This document shows, in pieces, positions 24,736 to 35,000 of a stretch of 61,015 bases of DNA. The notes beneath the pieces are model-generated. The model saw nothing but the letters and a program-made list of their open reading frames with translations. It was not told the origin of the DNA and did no database searches. The DNA lies in IMG/VR virus record IMGVR_UViG_3300023184_000131, positions 1 to 61,015 of that record, one strand, 5' to 3'. Source of the DNA: a virus. A program made the translations under genes and the position numbers. How positions within the stretch are numbered: position 1 is the first letter of the stretch; each line of letters opens with the position of its first letter.

Positions 24736-25125
24736 ATGGCTGGATACGCACCAAAGCTACCCTTAAAACTTGCAACCGAACAAGGTTACAATTTAATTCC
24801 TGACTTGAAAACACTGAGTAATCAGAATTTTCTAATGTTGCTCCTGACAAATCCAGGTGAAAGAATAATGGATAGTAATTTTGGCGTAGGCATAAGAAGA
24901 TTATTATTTGAAAACTATAGTTCATTTTTAAAATTAAATTTTGAAGAAAGATTAAAAAATCAAATACAAGTTTATGCTCCATATATATCGATTAAAGATA
25001 TTAATTATGGGAATACAGATATTGATGGTTCATTACTTAGTATTTCTATAACATATTTTATTATTCCACTTGGAACCAATGTAAATTTAACCATAGAATC
25101 AAATGGTACCATTATAACTTCGTGA
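24736..25125 (+). CDS. gp25: Baseplate wedge protein, gpW/gp25 family
   Basis: A 129-residue protein, close to T4 gp25 (132 residues). It has the family signature LLTNPGERIMDSNFGVGIRRLLFE (about 37-60) containing the GER and FGxGI elements, and a beta-rich C-terminus (SISITYFIIPLGT). gp25 ties the baseplate wedge to the sheath initiation point. AGGA lies nine bases before the ATG. It is followed by the gp6/J-type gene, the order expected in contractile-tail modules. Confidence 0.95.
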   Translation: MAGYAPKLPLKLATEQGYNLIPDLKTLSNQNFLMLLLTNPGERIMDSNFGVGIRRLLFENYSSFLKLNFEERLKNQIQVYAPYISIKDINYGNTDIDGSLLSISITYFIIPLGTNVNLTIESNGTIITS

Positions 25126-25129
25126 AGTT

Positions 25130-25138
25130 CTATTTATA
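25130..25138 (+). promoter_or_regulatory. Candidate late promoter box CTATTTATA
   Basis: CTATTTATA lies 15 bases upstream of the gp6-like start codon. The same nine bases occur at 46398 and 56845, again just before structural genes. This is a proposed -10-like box for the gp55-type sigma factor; not proven. Confidence 0.4.
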
Positions 25139-25153
25139 CTAGAGGATTTTTTA

Positions 25154-26956
25154 ATGCCGAAAAAAAACATACCAATTGACTATTTGGCTAGAGATTTTCA
25201 ATCCATAAAAGATGCTCTTGTAGAGCACGCAAAAAAATATTATCCTGATACGTACAAAGACTTTAGCGAAGTTGGATTTGGAAGCTTGATGCTTGATACG
25301 GTTGCGTATGTTGGAGATAATTTATCTTTTTATCTTGATTATACTGCTAACGAGACATTTCTAGACACAGCCTCAGAATTTGATAATATTCTTAAATTAT
25401 CAAAACCATTTGGATTTAAATATACAGAAAACCCATCTTCTCACGGAGTGGGCACATTTTTTGCTCTTATTCCGGCGAATTCTCTTGGCAATGCACCAGA
25501 CGAAAATTATATGCCAATTTTGAAAAAAAACAGCACATTGAAAAACAGGACCGGGACTTCATTTTCATTAATAGAAGATGTTTATTTTAACAGAGAAGAC
25601 AATGAAGTTGTTGTCGGCACTGTCAATGAAACTACCGGGCTTCCTTTAACTTACGCTGTCAAGGCACATGGAAGAATTCAATCTGGATATCTAACTCAAA
25701 CATTCTATGATGTTACTGATTACCAAAGATTTTTGAAAATACCAGTAAATATTGATTATTTAACTGAAATAATTTCCGTTACAGACTTAGATGGAAATGA
25801 ATATTATGAAGTTGATTATTTAAGTCAAGATGTTGTTTATCGTGCAATTTTGAATAGAGATAACAACGACAGTAATACAGAAGTTAAAAGTATTTTAAAA
25901 CCTTTTTCTGTTCCAAGAAGATTTGTTGTTATAAGAGAAAAAAATAAAACTTACTTGCAATTTGGAACTGGCGATGTGACTAGTGACACTTATAATTCTG
26001 AACTCATCGATCCTTCTGCTGTTACCCTGGAAATATATGGAAAAAACTATATTTCAGATAAAGATTTTGATCCTAATAATTTAATAAAATCAGATAAATT
26101 AGGTGTAGTTCCTTCAAACACTACTTTAAGAATTATTGTTCGTGCTAATAATTCTGATAATGTTAATACTGGTGCCGGAACTTTAACTTCTGTTGGAAGT
26201 GCATTGTTTGATTTTGGAGATACCAGAAATTTAGATACAACAAAAATAAACTCTGTTCGTTCTTCTTTAGAAGTTAATAATGAAGAGCCGATAGTCGGTG
26301 ATACCCCTCTCATAAACTCAGAAGAATTAAAATTTAGAGTATATAATACTTTTGGTTCTCAGAATAGAGCTGTAACTGAAAAAGACTATGAAGCACTGCT
26401 TTACAACATGCCACCGGAGTTTGGAAGCGTAAAAAGAGCATCTATATCTAGAGATTATGACCCTTATAAAAGAAATATAAATATCTATGTGGTATCAGAA
26501 GATTCTGTAGGTGCATTAGTAAATACGAATCAATCTATCAAGGAAAATGTAAAAGTTTGGTTAAATAAAAACAAAATGATAAACGATACTATAGATATCT
26601 TAGATGCAAAAATAGTTAATTTATCAATTAAATTTAGTGTTGTTTCTGACTTGGAAGCGGATAGCTCACAAGTTTTAAGAGATTGTATATCGGCTCTTGA
26701 AAGAGAATATTCTAAAACTAAATTTATTGGAGAGGCATTTTTTATAAGTGACATTTACACATTACTTAAAAATGTCAAAGGCGTCAATGATGTAAAGAAT
26801 GTCAAGGTAGAACAGAAAAATGGAATAGATTATTCTGATATACTTTTTGACATAAATCGATTTATGTCTAGAGACGGAAGATATATTGAAGCGCCAAAAA
26901 ATATTATTTTTGAAATACGCTTTCCAAGATCTGATATATATGGAGAAATTAGTTAA
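25154..26956 (+). CDS. gp6: Baseplate wedge protein, gp6/Baseplate_J-like
   Basis: A 600-residue protein (T4 gp6 is 660). It starts IDYLARDFQSIKDALVEHAKKYYPD and continues SLMLDTVAYVGDNLSFYLDYTANE, the signature N-terminal block of gp6-like wedge proteins. The mid-to-C-terminal part has the Baseplate_J features 'FRVYNTFGSQNRAVTEKDYEALLYNMP' and 'NVYVVSEDS'-like strands. gp6 forms the inner ring of the baseplate and joins wedges. GAGG precedes the ATG. Its stop overlaps the next start (TAATG), as is common in this module. Confidence 0.95.
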   Translation: MPKKNIPIDYLARDFQSIKDALVEHAKKYYPDTYKDFSEVGFGSLMLDTVAYVGDNLSFYLDYTANETFLDTASEFDNILKLSKPFGFKYTENPSSHGVGTFFALIPANSLGNAPDENYMPILKKNSTLKNRTGTSFSLIEDVYFNREDNEVVVGTVNETTGLPLTYAVKAHGRIQSGYLTQTFYDVTDYQRFLKIPVNIDYLTEIISVTDLDGNEYYEVDYLSQDVVYRAILNRDNNDSNTEVKSILKPFSVPRRFVVIREKNKTYLQFGTGDVTSDTYNSELIDPSAVTLEIYGKNYISDKDFDPNNLIKSDKLGVVPSNTTLRIIVRANNSDNVNTGAGTLTSVGSALFDFGDTRNLDTTKINSVRSSLEVNNEEPIVGDTPLINSEELKFRVYNTFGSQNRAVTEKDYEALLYNMPPEFGSVKRASISRDYDPYKRNINIYVVSEDSVGALVNTNQSIKENVKVWLNKNKMINDTIDILDAKIVNLSIKFSVVSDLEADSSQVLRDCISALEREYSKTKFIGEAFFISDIYTLLKNVKGVNDVKNVKVEQKNGIDYSDILFDINRFMSRDGRYIEAPKNIIFEIRFPRSDIYGEIS

Positions 26957-28380
26957 TGTCTATTAAGAGATATATAGCAGAAAAAGACACGACCATAACT
27001 GATGCTTATAAGCAAAATCAAACCAGTCGCGGAATATATTCAAATATGGGTGCATCAGATACACTTGAAATATTTTCTATATATGGTCAGGTAACAACAA
27101 GCTCGTATGAAAAATCAAGAGTTCTAATCCAATTTCCCGTCTCAGAAATAATCTCTGATAGAAATAATAAAATAATTGCACAAAGCGGAAGCTGCCAATT
27201 TATATTGAAACTGAGTAATGCTTCAAACAGCGATTCAACTCCGGATAATATAACTGTTGCTATTGCTCCGGTATCCGGAACATGGCTTGAAGGTGTTGGA
27301 TTGGACATGGAAGGCTACACTAACACCGGTGTAGCTAACTGGATCAGTGCATCTTCTACATCTGCTTGGATTAACGAAGGCGGTGATACGTATTCTTCTT
27401 CTGTGGAACATTTAATTGAGGGTGCTGTTGACGATTTAGAAGTTGATATAACCAATTTTGTAGAAGACTGGATATCTGGTTCTATTCCAAATAACGGTTT
27501 TCTGATCTCGTTATCTTCACTCTTAGAAGGAGATACTGAGTCCTATTATGTTAAAAAATTCTTCGCCAGAAGAAGTCAGTATTTTTATAAAAAACCATGG
27601 ATAGAAGTTAGAAGTAACTCATCAATTAAAGATAGAAGAAATTCATTTTATTTGAGCGATGATTTAGTCGCACCAGAAGATAATTTAAATACTTTATTTA
27701 TGATAAATAGTGTCAGAGGACAGCTTAAAAATATACCAGCTGTTGGAACCGGTTCTTTATTGGTCAGTTTATACAGTGGCACAATAGCGAGTGGTCCAAT
27801 AGGCGTTCCATTAGCATTATTAAACGGCTCTATAACCTCTGTGACAGGCGGATTCTACTCTACCGGTGTGTATACTGCCTCTGTGGGACTAAGCGGCTCA
27901 TATGAGTACCTATATGATGTTTGGTCAACACTTAGTGGCACACAACTATATACTGGTTCTGTAATCTACGCTAGTACATATGATGCTGCAGATGATAACC
28001 AAATTCCTGAATATATTTTAACCATGCCGCAATTAAGACAAACTTATAGAAATTCTGAATTTGCAAAAATGACAGTTGAAATAAAAAATAAAATGTGGGA
28101 TTCAAACATTTATCATATCGCCGCATATGAACCAGAAAAAAGTATTATAGAAAATCTATATTATAGAGTTGTTAGATTGGCAGATAATTACGAAGTTGTT
28201 TCTTATGGCACAGGAACTTATAAACACACCTTAACTTCATATGATAGTGAAGGAAATTATTTTGATCTTGATATGAAATTATTTGAACCAGGATACGCAT
28301 ATAAGCTATTGTTTGGATTTGATTATAACAATTCCTTTTATGAAATGAAGGAAACTTTTAAATTTAGGGTTGATAAGTGA
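26956..28380 (+). CDS. Tail structural protein with DNRLRE-like beta domain
   Basis: A 474-residue protein. Residues about 45-225 follow the DNRLRE-type pattern of secreted surface proteins: 'SRVLIQFPVSEI', 'GSCQFILKLSN', 'VAIAPVSGTWLEG', then VDITNFVEDWISGSIPNNGFLISL. The remaining part is beta-rich with a 'GFYSTGVYTASVGLSGSYEYLYDVW' segment like an Ig or carbohydrate-binding sandwich. It probably decorates the baseplate or tail tip, and by analogy may bind sugars or other surface material. It overlaps gp6 and the next gene by one base each. Confidence 0.7.
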   Translation: MSIKRYIAEKDTTITDAYKQNQTSRGIYSNMGASDTLEIFSIYGQVTTSSYEKSRVLIQFPVSEIISDRNNKIIAQSGSCQFILKLSNASNSDSTPDNITVAIAPVSGTWLEGVGLDMEGYTNTGVANWISASSTSAWINEGGDTYSSSVEHLIEGAVDDLEVDITNFVEDWISGSIPNNGFLISLSSLLEGDTESYYVKKFFARRSQYFYKKPWIEVRSNSSIKDRRNSFYLSDDLVAPEDNLNTLFMINSVRGQLKNIPAVGTGSLLVSLYSGTIASGPIGVPLALLNGSITSVTGGFYSTGVYTASVGLSGSYEYLYDVWSTLSGTQLYTGSVIYASTYDAADDNQIPEYILTMPQLRQTYRNSEFAKMTVEIKNKMWDSNIYHIAAYEPEKSIIENLYYRVVRLADNYEVVSYGTGTYKHTLTSYDSEGNYFDLDMKLFEPGYAYKLLFGFDYNNSFYEMKETFKFRVDK

Positions 28381-31300
28381 TGTCTTTAAAAGATTTATTT
28401 GGTAAAAAATCAACAAAAATTTTAACTTCTACTAATTTTGAAGATTTGTCAAAAGATGTAGAGTCAAGCGAATATATCGTTCAAGAGCTTGAAGAGCGAA
28501 AATTAATAAAGCCAGACATTGATTACACAGATCCTAAAAATTTTGCATTTTTCGGTTCGGCAAACAAATACTATACAGATTCTATTGAATCAATAACAAA
28601 AAAATATCCATACGACGGAAGTTCAGCCGAAAAATTAAAATGGACTAAAACTTCTTCTGATTTGCAAAATTATATTTTTGAGAATGAGTATCCAAGAAAT
28701 AATGGTTATGTAAGTCTTGGTCTTGTTTATGGTTCAACCTCTTCTATTTCAACTGACGATTATTCAAATCCAATAAATAAAGAATATATCTCCATAAAAG
28801 GTGGTCCAAATACGGCACCAAATATGGATACGTTCAAGGTTTCCAATCTATTTGGAACCTCAAATATTCTAGAACCTCTTGAAAACAGAGAAAGTAATCT
28901 ACTCTTAGATGGTAATACAGGAGCCACAATTGAATTTTGGTTGAAGAAAAACGATCTTAATGGAAGTAGTAAACAGGTAATTTTTGATCTTTGGAATAGC
29001 AGCAGTTTTGGTACTGATTATGGAAGATTTAGAGTTGAAATACATCCTGGATTAGTTGGAGAAGAAAACAAATTCTTTGTTGAGTTATCTTCTGGTTCAA
29101 GTGGTATCTCAAATTTTTCAATTGGGCAAAATCTAAGCATCAGTAGTGGAAGTTGGCAGCATTATTCCTTGTCAGCAATTAACAGCGGCAGTAATATAGA
29201 ATTTAAACTTTTTCTAAATGGTACATTAAATGAAAAAGTAATAACCGGTAGCACAATATCAAGAGTTTATGGTCCTATGCTCGGTTGGATTGGTAGTCTT
29301 GGAACCCAAGTTAGTGGCGGAAATGCAGATTTGGGATACGGAAAATTATCTGGCTCTTTAGATGAATTTAGATATTGGAAGTGTAAAAGAGCAGAAAGAG
29401 AAATTTCTCGTTTTTGGTTTACCGATGTTAACGGTGGAACAAACACAGATACTGCGAATACCAATCTTGGTGTATATTATAAATTTAATGAAGGCATCTA
29501 TAGCTTAACATCTACAGATACAAAATATGATAATAAGATTTTAGATTATTCTGGTAGATTTTCTAATGGATATTGGACTGGATATGTATCTGGTAGTCGC
29601 TCCACGAATTCAGCAATAGTTGAATCTAACGCCGCCAACACCGAGGTCAAAGATCCAGTAATATACTTAACTCATCCGGATGTTCAATCTTTGTTGATAG
29701 AAAAGCAGGAAATCGGAACGCTTCACGATAATAATAACAGTTCTATGATTTACTATACTATTCCCGCTTGGATAATAGAAGGTGATCAAGAAAATGATAG
29801 CAATAAATTATATGAACTTACACAGATAATTGGCTCTTATTTTGATGAATTGTTTATCAAGATAAAGTATCTTCCTTCAATAAAAGAAGTGTCATATAAG
29901 AATGGAAGAGCATTTCCTTATGCTATGAAGCTTCTTGAATCTATGGGATTCATGACTCAAGATTTGTTTACTAATTCAAGCATATTAGAAAATTTAGGCA
30001 ATAGAAATGAAAATGTTTTATATGAAGAACGATTATTTAATATAAAAAATCACATATATCAAAACATTTATAATAACTTATCATATATTCAAAAATCAAA
30101 GGGAACAGAAAAATCAATAAGAAATCTACTAAGATGCTTTGGTGTTGATGAAGAGTTAATAAAACTTAACATATATTCAAACGATTCTGTTTATACTTTT
30201 GATGACAGATTTTTAAACACATATTATAAGAAAAAACTTATAAACTTTAACGATCAAGACAGAGTTCAAGGCACAATTTATCAAATGACTTCAAGTCTAG
30301 ATTCAAATTCTAGATCTTTTATAGCAGGAGACCCAGAACTTGCTTATCACGGTTCTACATTAGAAGCTGAAATTGTTATACCATTAACCTTTTCTCAATC
30401 TGAGAAGTTTTACTTTCCAAAAAACTTCTTAACTTGTTCTGTTTTAGGAATTCACTCCGCAAATACACTCGCTCCAGGTGATACAACTTGGTTTGGTTCA
30501 GACCTGTCAAATTTAGAAGTCTATATCGTCAAGCCAGATAAAGATTCAAGTGATGGATATTTTCAAGTAACTTCATCTTATCTTGGAATAAATCTAACAT
30601 CTTCGTTCACAAGAGATTTGTACACAAATCAAAAATGGAATATAGCAATTAAGTTAAGACATGAAAAATATCCAAATAGCTTAAAAGTTATTGGTGCAGA
30701 TGTTGGAGATTATCTTTTTGAATTTTATGCGATAAATACAGTTCAAGATTTCATACAAGATGAAATATATTTAACCGCTTCTATTCCTCAAGCAACAGCA
30801 GAAAATTATTTTGCAGATTCCAAGAGAATATATGCTGGTTCACACAGACAAAACTTTACAGGATCATTAATACACAATAGCGATATAAAACTTTCAAGTG
30901 TTAGATATTGGCTTTCTTATCTTGATAATAGCCTTATACAACAACATGCAAAAGACCCAACAATATTTGGTCAAAACTCTCCTATATCAAATATTGAAAC
31001 TTTGTATAGTGGAGGTCTCAACGAGTTGCCACAACAGAAAACTCTTGCTTTACATTGGGACTTTAATCTAGTAACAGGTTCCGATAATGGTTCCGGAGTT
31101 GGCCCTACAAATTCATTTGATGCAAAATTCACAGTTTTAGATATAACCAGTGGTTCTCTGACGAATGAATATGGAACAATAGGACAGATAACAAATAAAA
31201 CATATAATGCTGTTGGTGATTTCTTTTTTCGCAATAATAGTGACATGGTTGAAAATGGCTATGTCAGTATTGCAAAACACAGACTACCAGAAAATATGAT

Positions 31301-32066
31301 GGATTCTGATTTGATTAGTATCTTAAATCAAGATAACGAAATATTCACAAGAGACTCAAGGCCAGTAAATTATCATTTTGCTCTAGAAAAAAGTATGTAT
31401 CAAACAATTTCCGAAGAAATGATAAGATTCTTTGGAACAATAACAGAATTTAATAATATAATTGGTAAACCGCAATACAGATATGAAAGAGAATATCGCG
31501 AATTAGTAAAACTAAGAGAAATGTTCTTCCAGGGAGTTTCAAATTCTCCTGATTTAGAAAAATATGTTGATTATTTTAAATGGATAGACAGTGCCGTCAC
31601 AAAAATGACGTATCAACTGATTCCAGCAAGTGCGGATTTCTCGCCAGATATTTCTGACGTCGTTGAAAGTCACATTTTTGAAAGAAACAAATATGCTTGG
31701 AAATTACCCTCAATAGAACTTGGCGCAGAACCACCAATAAGTTCTGTCAAGACAATTGGCGAATTAAAATATAATTGGAAATATGGACATGCGCCAATTC
31801 CATTAGTTGAAAATACAAATTGTATTTGGTGGAAAGAAAGAAAAGAAAGAGAAAGTAGCCTAAATGGAATCTTTCAAGTATTATCAACAGAGTATAAAAA
31901 GAAGTTTACAAGAATGGCAGACTTTGGTACAGATATACAGATATATGTAAATAAAAACCCAAGTAACATAGAAGTTATAAAACCTATAACAAAAATTGGT
32001 TCGGGCGGATATTTAGAGATTGATGTACTCAAAGTTATTGAGAAAAAAGACTGTTCAGACAAATAG
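28380..32066 (+). CDS. Large tail protein with LamG-like domain
   Basis: A 1228-residue protein. A concanavalin/LamG-type domain lies at about 182-347 (TIEFWLKKNDLNG, 'SGSWQHYSLSA', GSLDEFRYWKCKRAE). A conserved-looking helical block follows (about 475-590, 'IIGSYFDELFIKIKYLPSI...MKLLESMGF' and KGTEKSIRNLLRCFGV), and more beta-rich domains follow that. LamG modules bind carbohydrate or protein. The helical block resembles the tail-attachment part of baseplate wedge proteins, so the LamG domain may be displayed outward. Start is the ATG at 28380, overlapping the previous stop; a GTG at 28377 is in frame. Confidence 0.75.
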   Translation: MSLKDLFGKKSTKILTSTNFEDLSKDVESSEYIVQELEERKLIKPDIDYTDPKNFAFFGSANKYYTDSIESITKKYPYDGSSAEKLKWTKTSSDLQNYIFENEYPRNNGYVSLGLVYGSTSSISTDDYSNPINKEYISIKGGPNTAPNMDTFKVSNLFGTSNILEPLENRESNLLLDGNTGATIEFWLKKNDLNGSSKQVIFDLWNSSSFGTDYGRFRVEIHPGLVGEENKFFVELSSGSSGISNFSIGQNLSISSGSWQHYSLSAINSGSNIEFKLFLNGTLNEKVITGSTISRVYGPMLGWIGSLGTQVSGGNADLGYGKLSGSLDEFRYWKCKRAEREISRFWFTDVNGGTNTDTANTNLGVYYKFNEGIYSLTSTDTKYDNKILDYSGRFSNGYWTGYVSGSRSTNSAIVESNAANTEVKDPVIYLTHPDVQSLLIEKQEIGTLHDNNNSSMIYYTIPAWIIEGDQENDSNKLYELTQIIGSYFDELFIKIKYLPSIKEVSYKNGRAFPYAMKLLESMGFMTQDLFTNSSILENLGNRNENVLYEERLFNIKNHIYQNIYNNLSYIQKSKGTEKSIRNLLRCFGVDEELIKLNIYSNDSVYTFDDRFLNTYYKKKLINFNDQDRVQGTIYQMTSSLDSNSRSFIAGDPELAYHGSTLEAEIVIPLTFSQSEKFYFPKNFLTCSVLGIHSANTLAPGDTTWFGSDLSNLEVYIVKPDKDSSDGYFQVTSSYLGINLTSSFTRDLYTNQKWNIAIKLRHEKYPNSLKVIGADVGDYLFEFYAINTVQDFIQDEIYLTASIPQATAENYFADSKRIYAGSHRQNFTGSLIHNSDIKLSSVRYWLSYLDNSLIQQHAKDPTIFGQNSPISNIETLYSGGLNELPQQKTLALHWDFNLVTGSDNGSGVGPTNSFDAKFTVLDITSGSLTNEYGTIGQITNKTYNAVGDFFFRNNSDMVENGYVSIAKHRLPENMMDSDLISILNQDNEIFTRDSRPVNYHFALEKSMYQTISEEMIRFFGTITEFNNIIGKPQYRYEREYRELVKLREMFFQGVSNSPDLEKYVDYFKWIDSAVTKMTYQLIPASADFSPDISDVVESHIFERNKYAWKLPSIELGAEPPISSVKTIGELKYNWKYGHAPIPLVENTNCIWWKERKERESSLNGIFQVLSTEYKKKFTRMADFGTDIQIYVNKNPSNIEVIKPITKIGSGGYLEIDVLKVIEKKDCSDK

Positions 32067-32079
32067 GCTAGGGAAAACA

Positions 32080-35000
32080 ATGACAGATATTAACACAAGA
32101 GGTAAACTACCGTTTACTATTGTAAGTTCTTCAGTGAATACTGGATACGCCACACAATTAACTTCTAGTGTTGGATATAACATTGATATAGTGAATCACC
32201 ATAAAGATGAATATGGTGGCATAGAAAATTCTCCATTACAAGGTCCGTTTACCGCACAACACGTCGGTGGCAACCAGAATCGCCATGTTAAACTAAACGA
32301 AGGTTCTGATGATTCTGACAGCAGACCAGAGGCATATATTATATCTGCTTCAGCTGGCTCAGTTAAAGTGTATGGACCAGATGTTAACGGCATACATAAG
32401 CCAAGAAGTCTTTTAACAAGAGATACCACCGCAAAATCTCCTGTAAATATAAAAAATATACAAACAAGCGGAAATATCGCTGGTAATTTTGAACACAATT
32501 ATCAAGTTGTTCAAACATCCGGTAGAAATATAAACCAAAGTTTAATACAAAACAATTTAACTGCTTCTGGCGTTTTGACAAGTAAATTTGTTACAATACC
32601 TGCGTATTACTCTTCTAGTTTAAAGGCTTACATCACCTCAAGTGGTGACGGTAATCCGGCTGGCGATGCTTTTGGTTCTGTAATTAATATTAGCGGTGAT
32701 TCAAATACATTATTGGCGTCATCACCAAACTCAGATATTCCGAGTAGTAGTGCAGGTGCCATTTCTGTTTTTAGAAAAAATATTAATTCTGAATGGGTTC
32801 AAGAAGCATTTCTAACATCAAGCGGTGATGGTAATCCAACATCAGATAATCTGGGAAGAGCTATTGCAATAAATTACGATGGAACAATAATTGCTGCATC
32901 GTATAATGGCGATACTCCAGTAGTCTCTGCCGGTGCAATTGCTGTATACAGAAGTAGTTCACTTGGTTGGACACAAGAAGCAACTCTGTTATCTGGTATA
33001 GCAGCTAATATTGGATTCGGTGGTAGATTAGATATAAATGAAAATGGAGATGTAATAGCCGTCGGAGCTACGACACATAACGTTCCTTCTACTTCTGCTG
33101 GTGGAGTTTTTATTTACAATAGTTCTTCTGTTGGAGGATGGGCATTACAGCAAATTCTTACATCCAGTACCGGTATTCTTGCTAGACAACTTGGTGCAGA
33201 TGTAAAAATTAACTTTGATGGCACTAAAATAGCTGCCGGTGGCAGATTTCAAAATTGTGTTATAATGTTTGAAAGTGGCTCTTTTGGTTGGCAAGAAACA
33301 GCATATATTACAGGAAGCTCAAGCGATCTTCAATTTATGGGATTACAGATCTCATTGAATAAGGCATTCAATACAATGATAGCCGGTGCTTATATTTCTG
33401 CTATTAATGGAAATTTTGATGGTCAAGGAAGTGCTGTAATATTTGCTAGTTCTTCGATAGACGGATGGAAAGAAGAAAAAATTCTGTTACCGCCAGAACC
33501 AGGAACAGATTTTAACTTTGGTTCTTCTGTTGCCATAGATCAGCAAGGAAATTCAATTTTTGTAGCCTCACAAGGTTATATCAATTCTGTTTCACAGACT
33601 ACTGGCGCTGTTTATATATATGATAATTTGTATGGTGAGTGGTTAAATAAATCAACAATAACTTCTGATACTAATTTTTTTGCTAACGGTCTTGTTTCTT
33701 CAATAAAAGTATCAGAAAATGGAAGTAAATTTTATATAAACTGTGTTAGTAGCTCGGTTGTAGAGTTCGACAGATTTTTTATCGAACAAAACATTCCGTA
33801 CACTCTTCCGGAACAACCAAATAATAAAACAGTATTTGTACAAAGATTTAACGCCCCGGGCGGCAAAGAAGTCAGCTCAAGAGGGGCGCTTGACCGAGAA
33901 GGTGAAGAATGTGCACCAAACAATTCTCTTATAACAAGAAATATTGGAGTTAGACAGCCATATTATAATAAACTAACTCAACATGCAGCACAGTTTAATT
34001 CTGGTAGTACTTATAAATTATTACCAGACACCGGATCCGTTAATGCTGTAACGATTCATGGTATCAATAGAAATACACTACAAAAAGTTTTTATAACTGG
34101 TACTTCTTATTTTACTGGCTCCAAGCACGATAACTTTTGGGTTCAACATGCAATTCCAAGAACAGATTTAAGATATAAATGGATTGCAGATTCTGTAAGT
34201 TCAAGTCAGCAACCTATAGAATATCAGAGTTATAATCTTCCATATTCCATCTCTAACTCTTATAATTCTAACGGTGCTTTTACTGATTTAGAATTTCAAC
34301 AAAAGGGTCCATTTGGGGATCATTTAGGTATAAGTGGCGCTATAGATAAAGACGAAATGCACGTTAGCACCTATACAAATACGATGTATAGGGATAGAAA
34401 ATATTTATTTTTTACATCAAGTAATGATTGTTATGTAGACGCTTCAAGTATATCATCTGAAATATCTGAAAGAGATTTTTCTATTTCATTTTGGGTAAAT
34501 TTTCCAAATAGTGCAAGCAACGGAGAAAAAACATTATTAGTTTATTCTGGTTCTTCAACACAAAATGAACTTGTAATGAATGTTAGTTCTTCTTTGTGTG
34601 GTCTGACTATTTCCGGCTCTCAATTAACAACAGAATATCAGCTTAGTTCAAGTTTGCTAGATAGCTCTTGGCACTTAGTGACCTTAACAAGTGATGTTAC
34701 AACAACAAGAAGAAGAATAACAACATTTGTGGGAGACGTCATCCAGACGACAACATACCCAACAGTTACAAAAGTTTATTTGGACGGTGGATTGGTTAGT
34801 AAAGCCACCCAGCAAAACAAGATATTCAATCTTTCTCGTATAACACTTTCAGTTGGCCGAGGCTCTGAATTGCAAGGCGGAAGATTGGATGAAGTATATT
34901 TCTGGAACCGGGCTCTAACAGAACAAGAAATAGTAGAAATATATAGGACAACAAAGACTGATTACAATAAACAGCCAAAGAAATATGTTCAGCATAAGCT

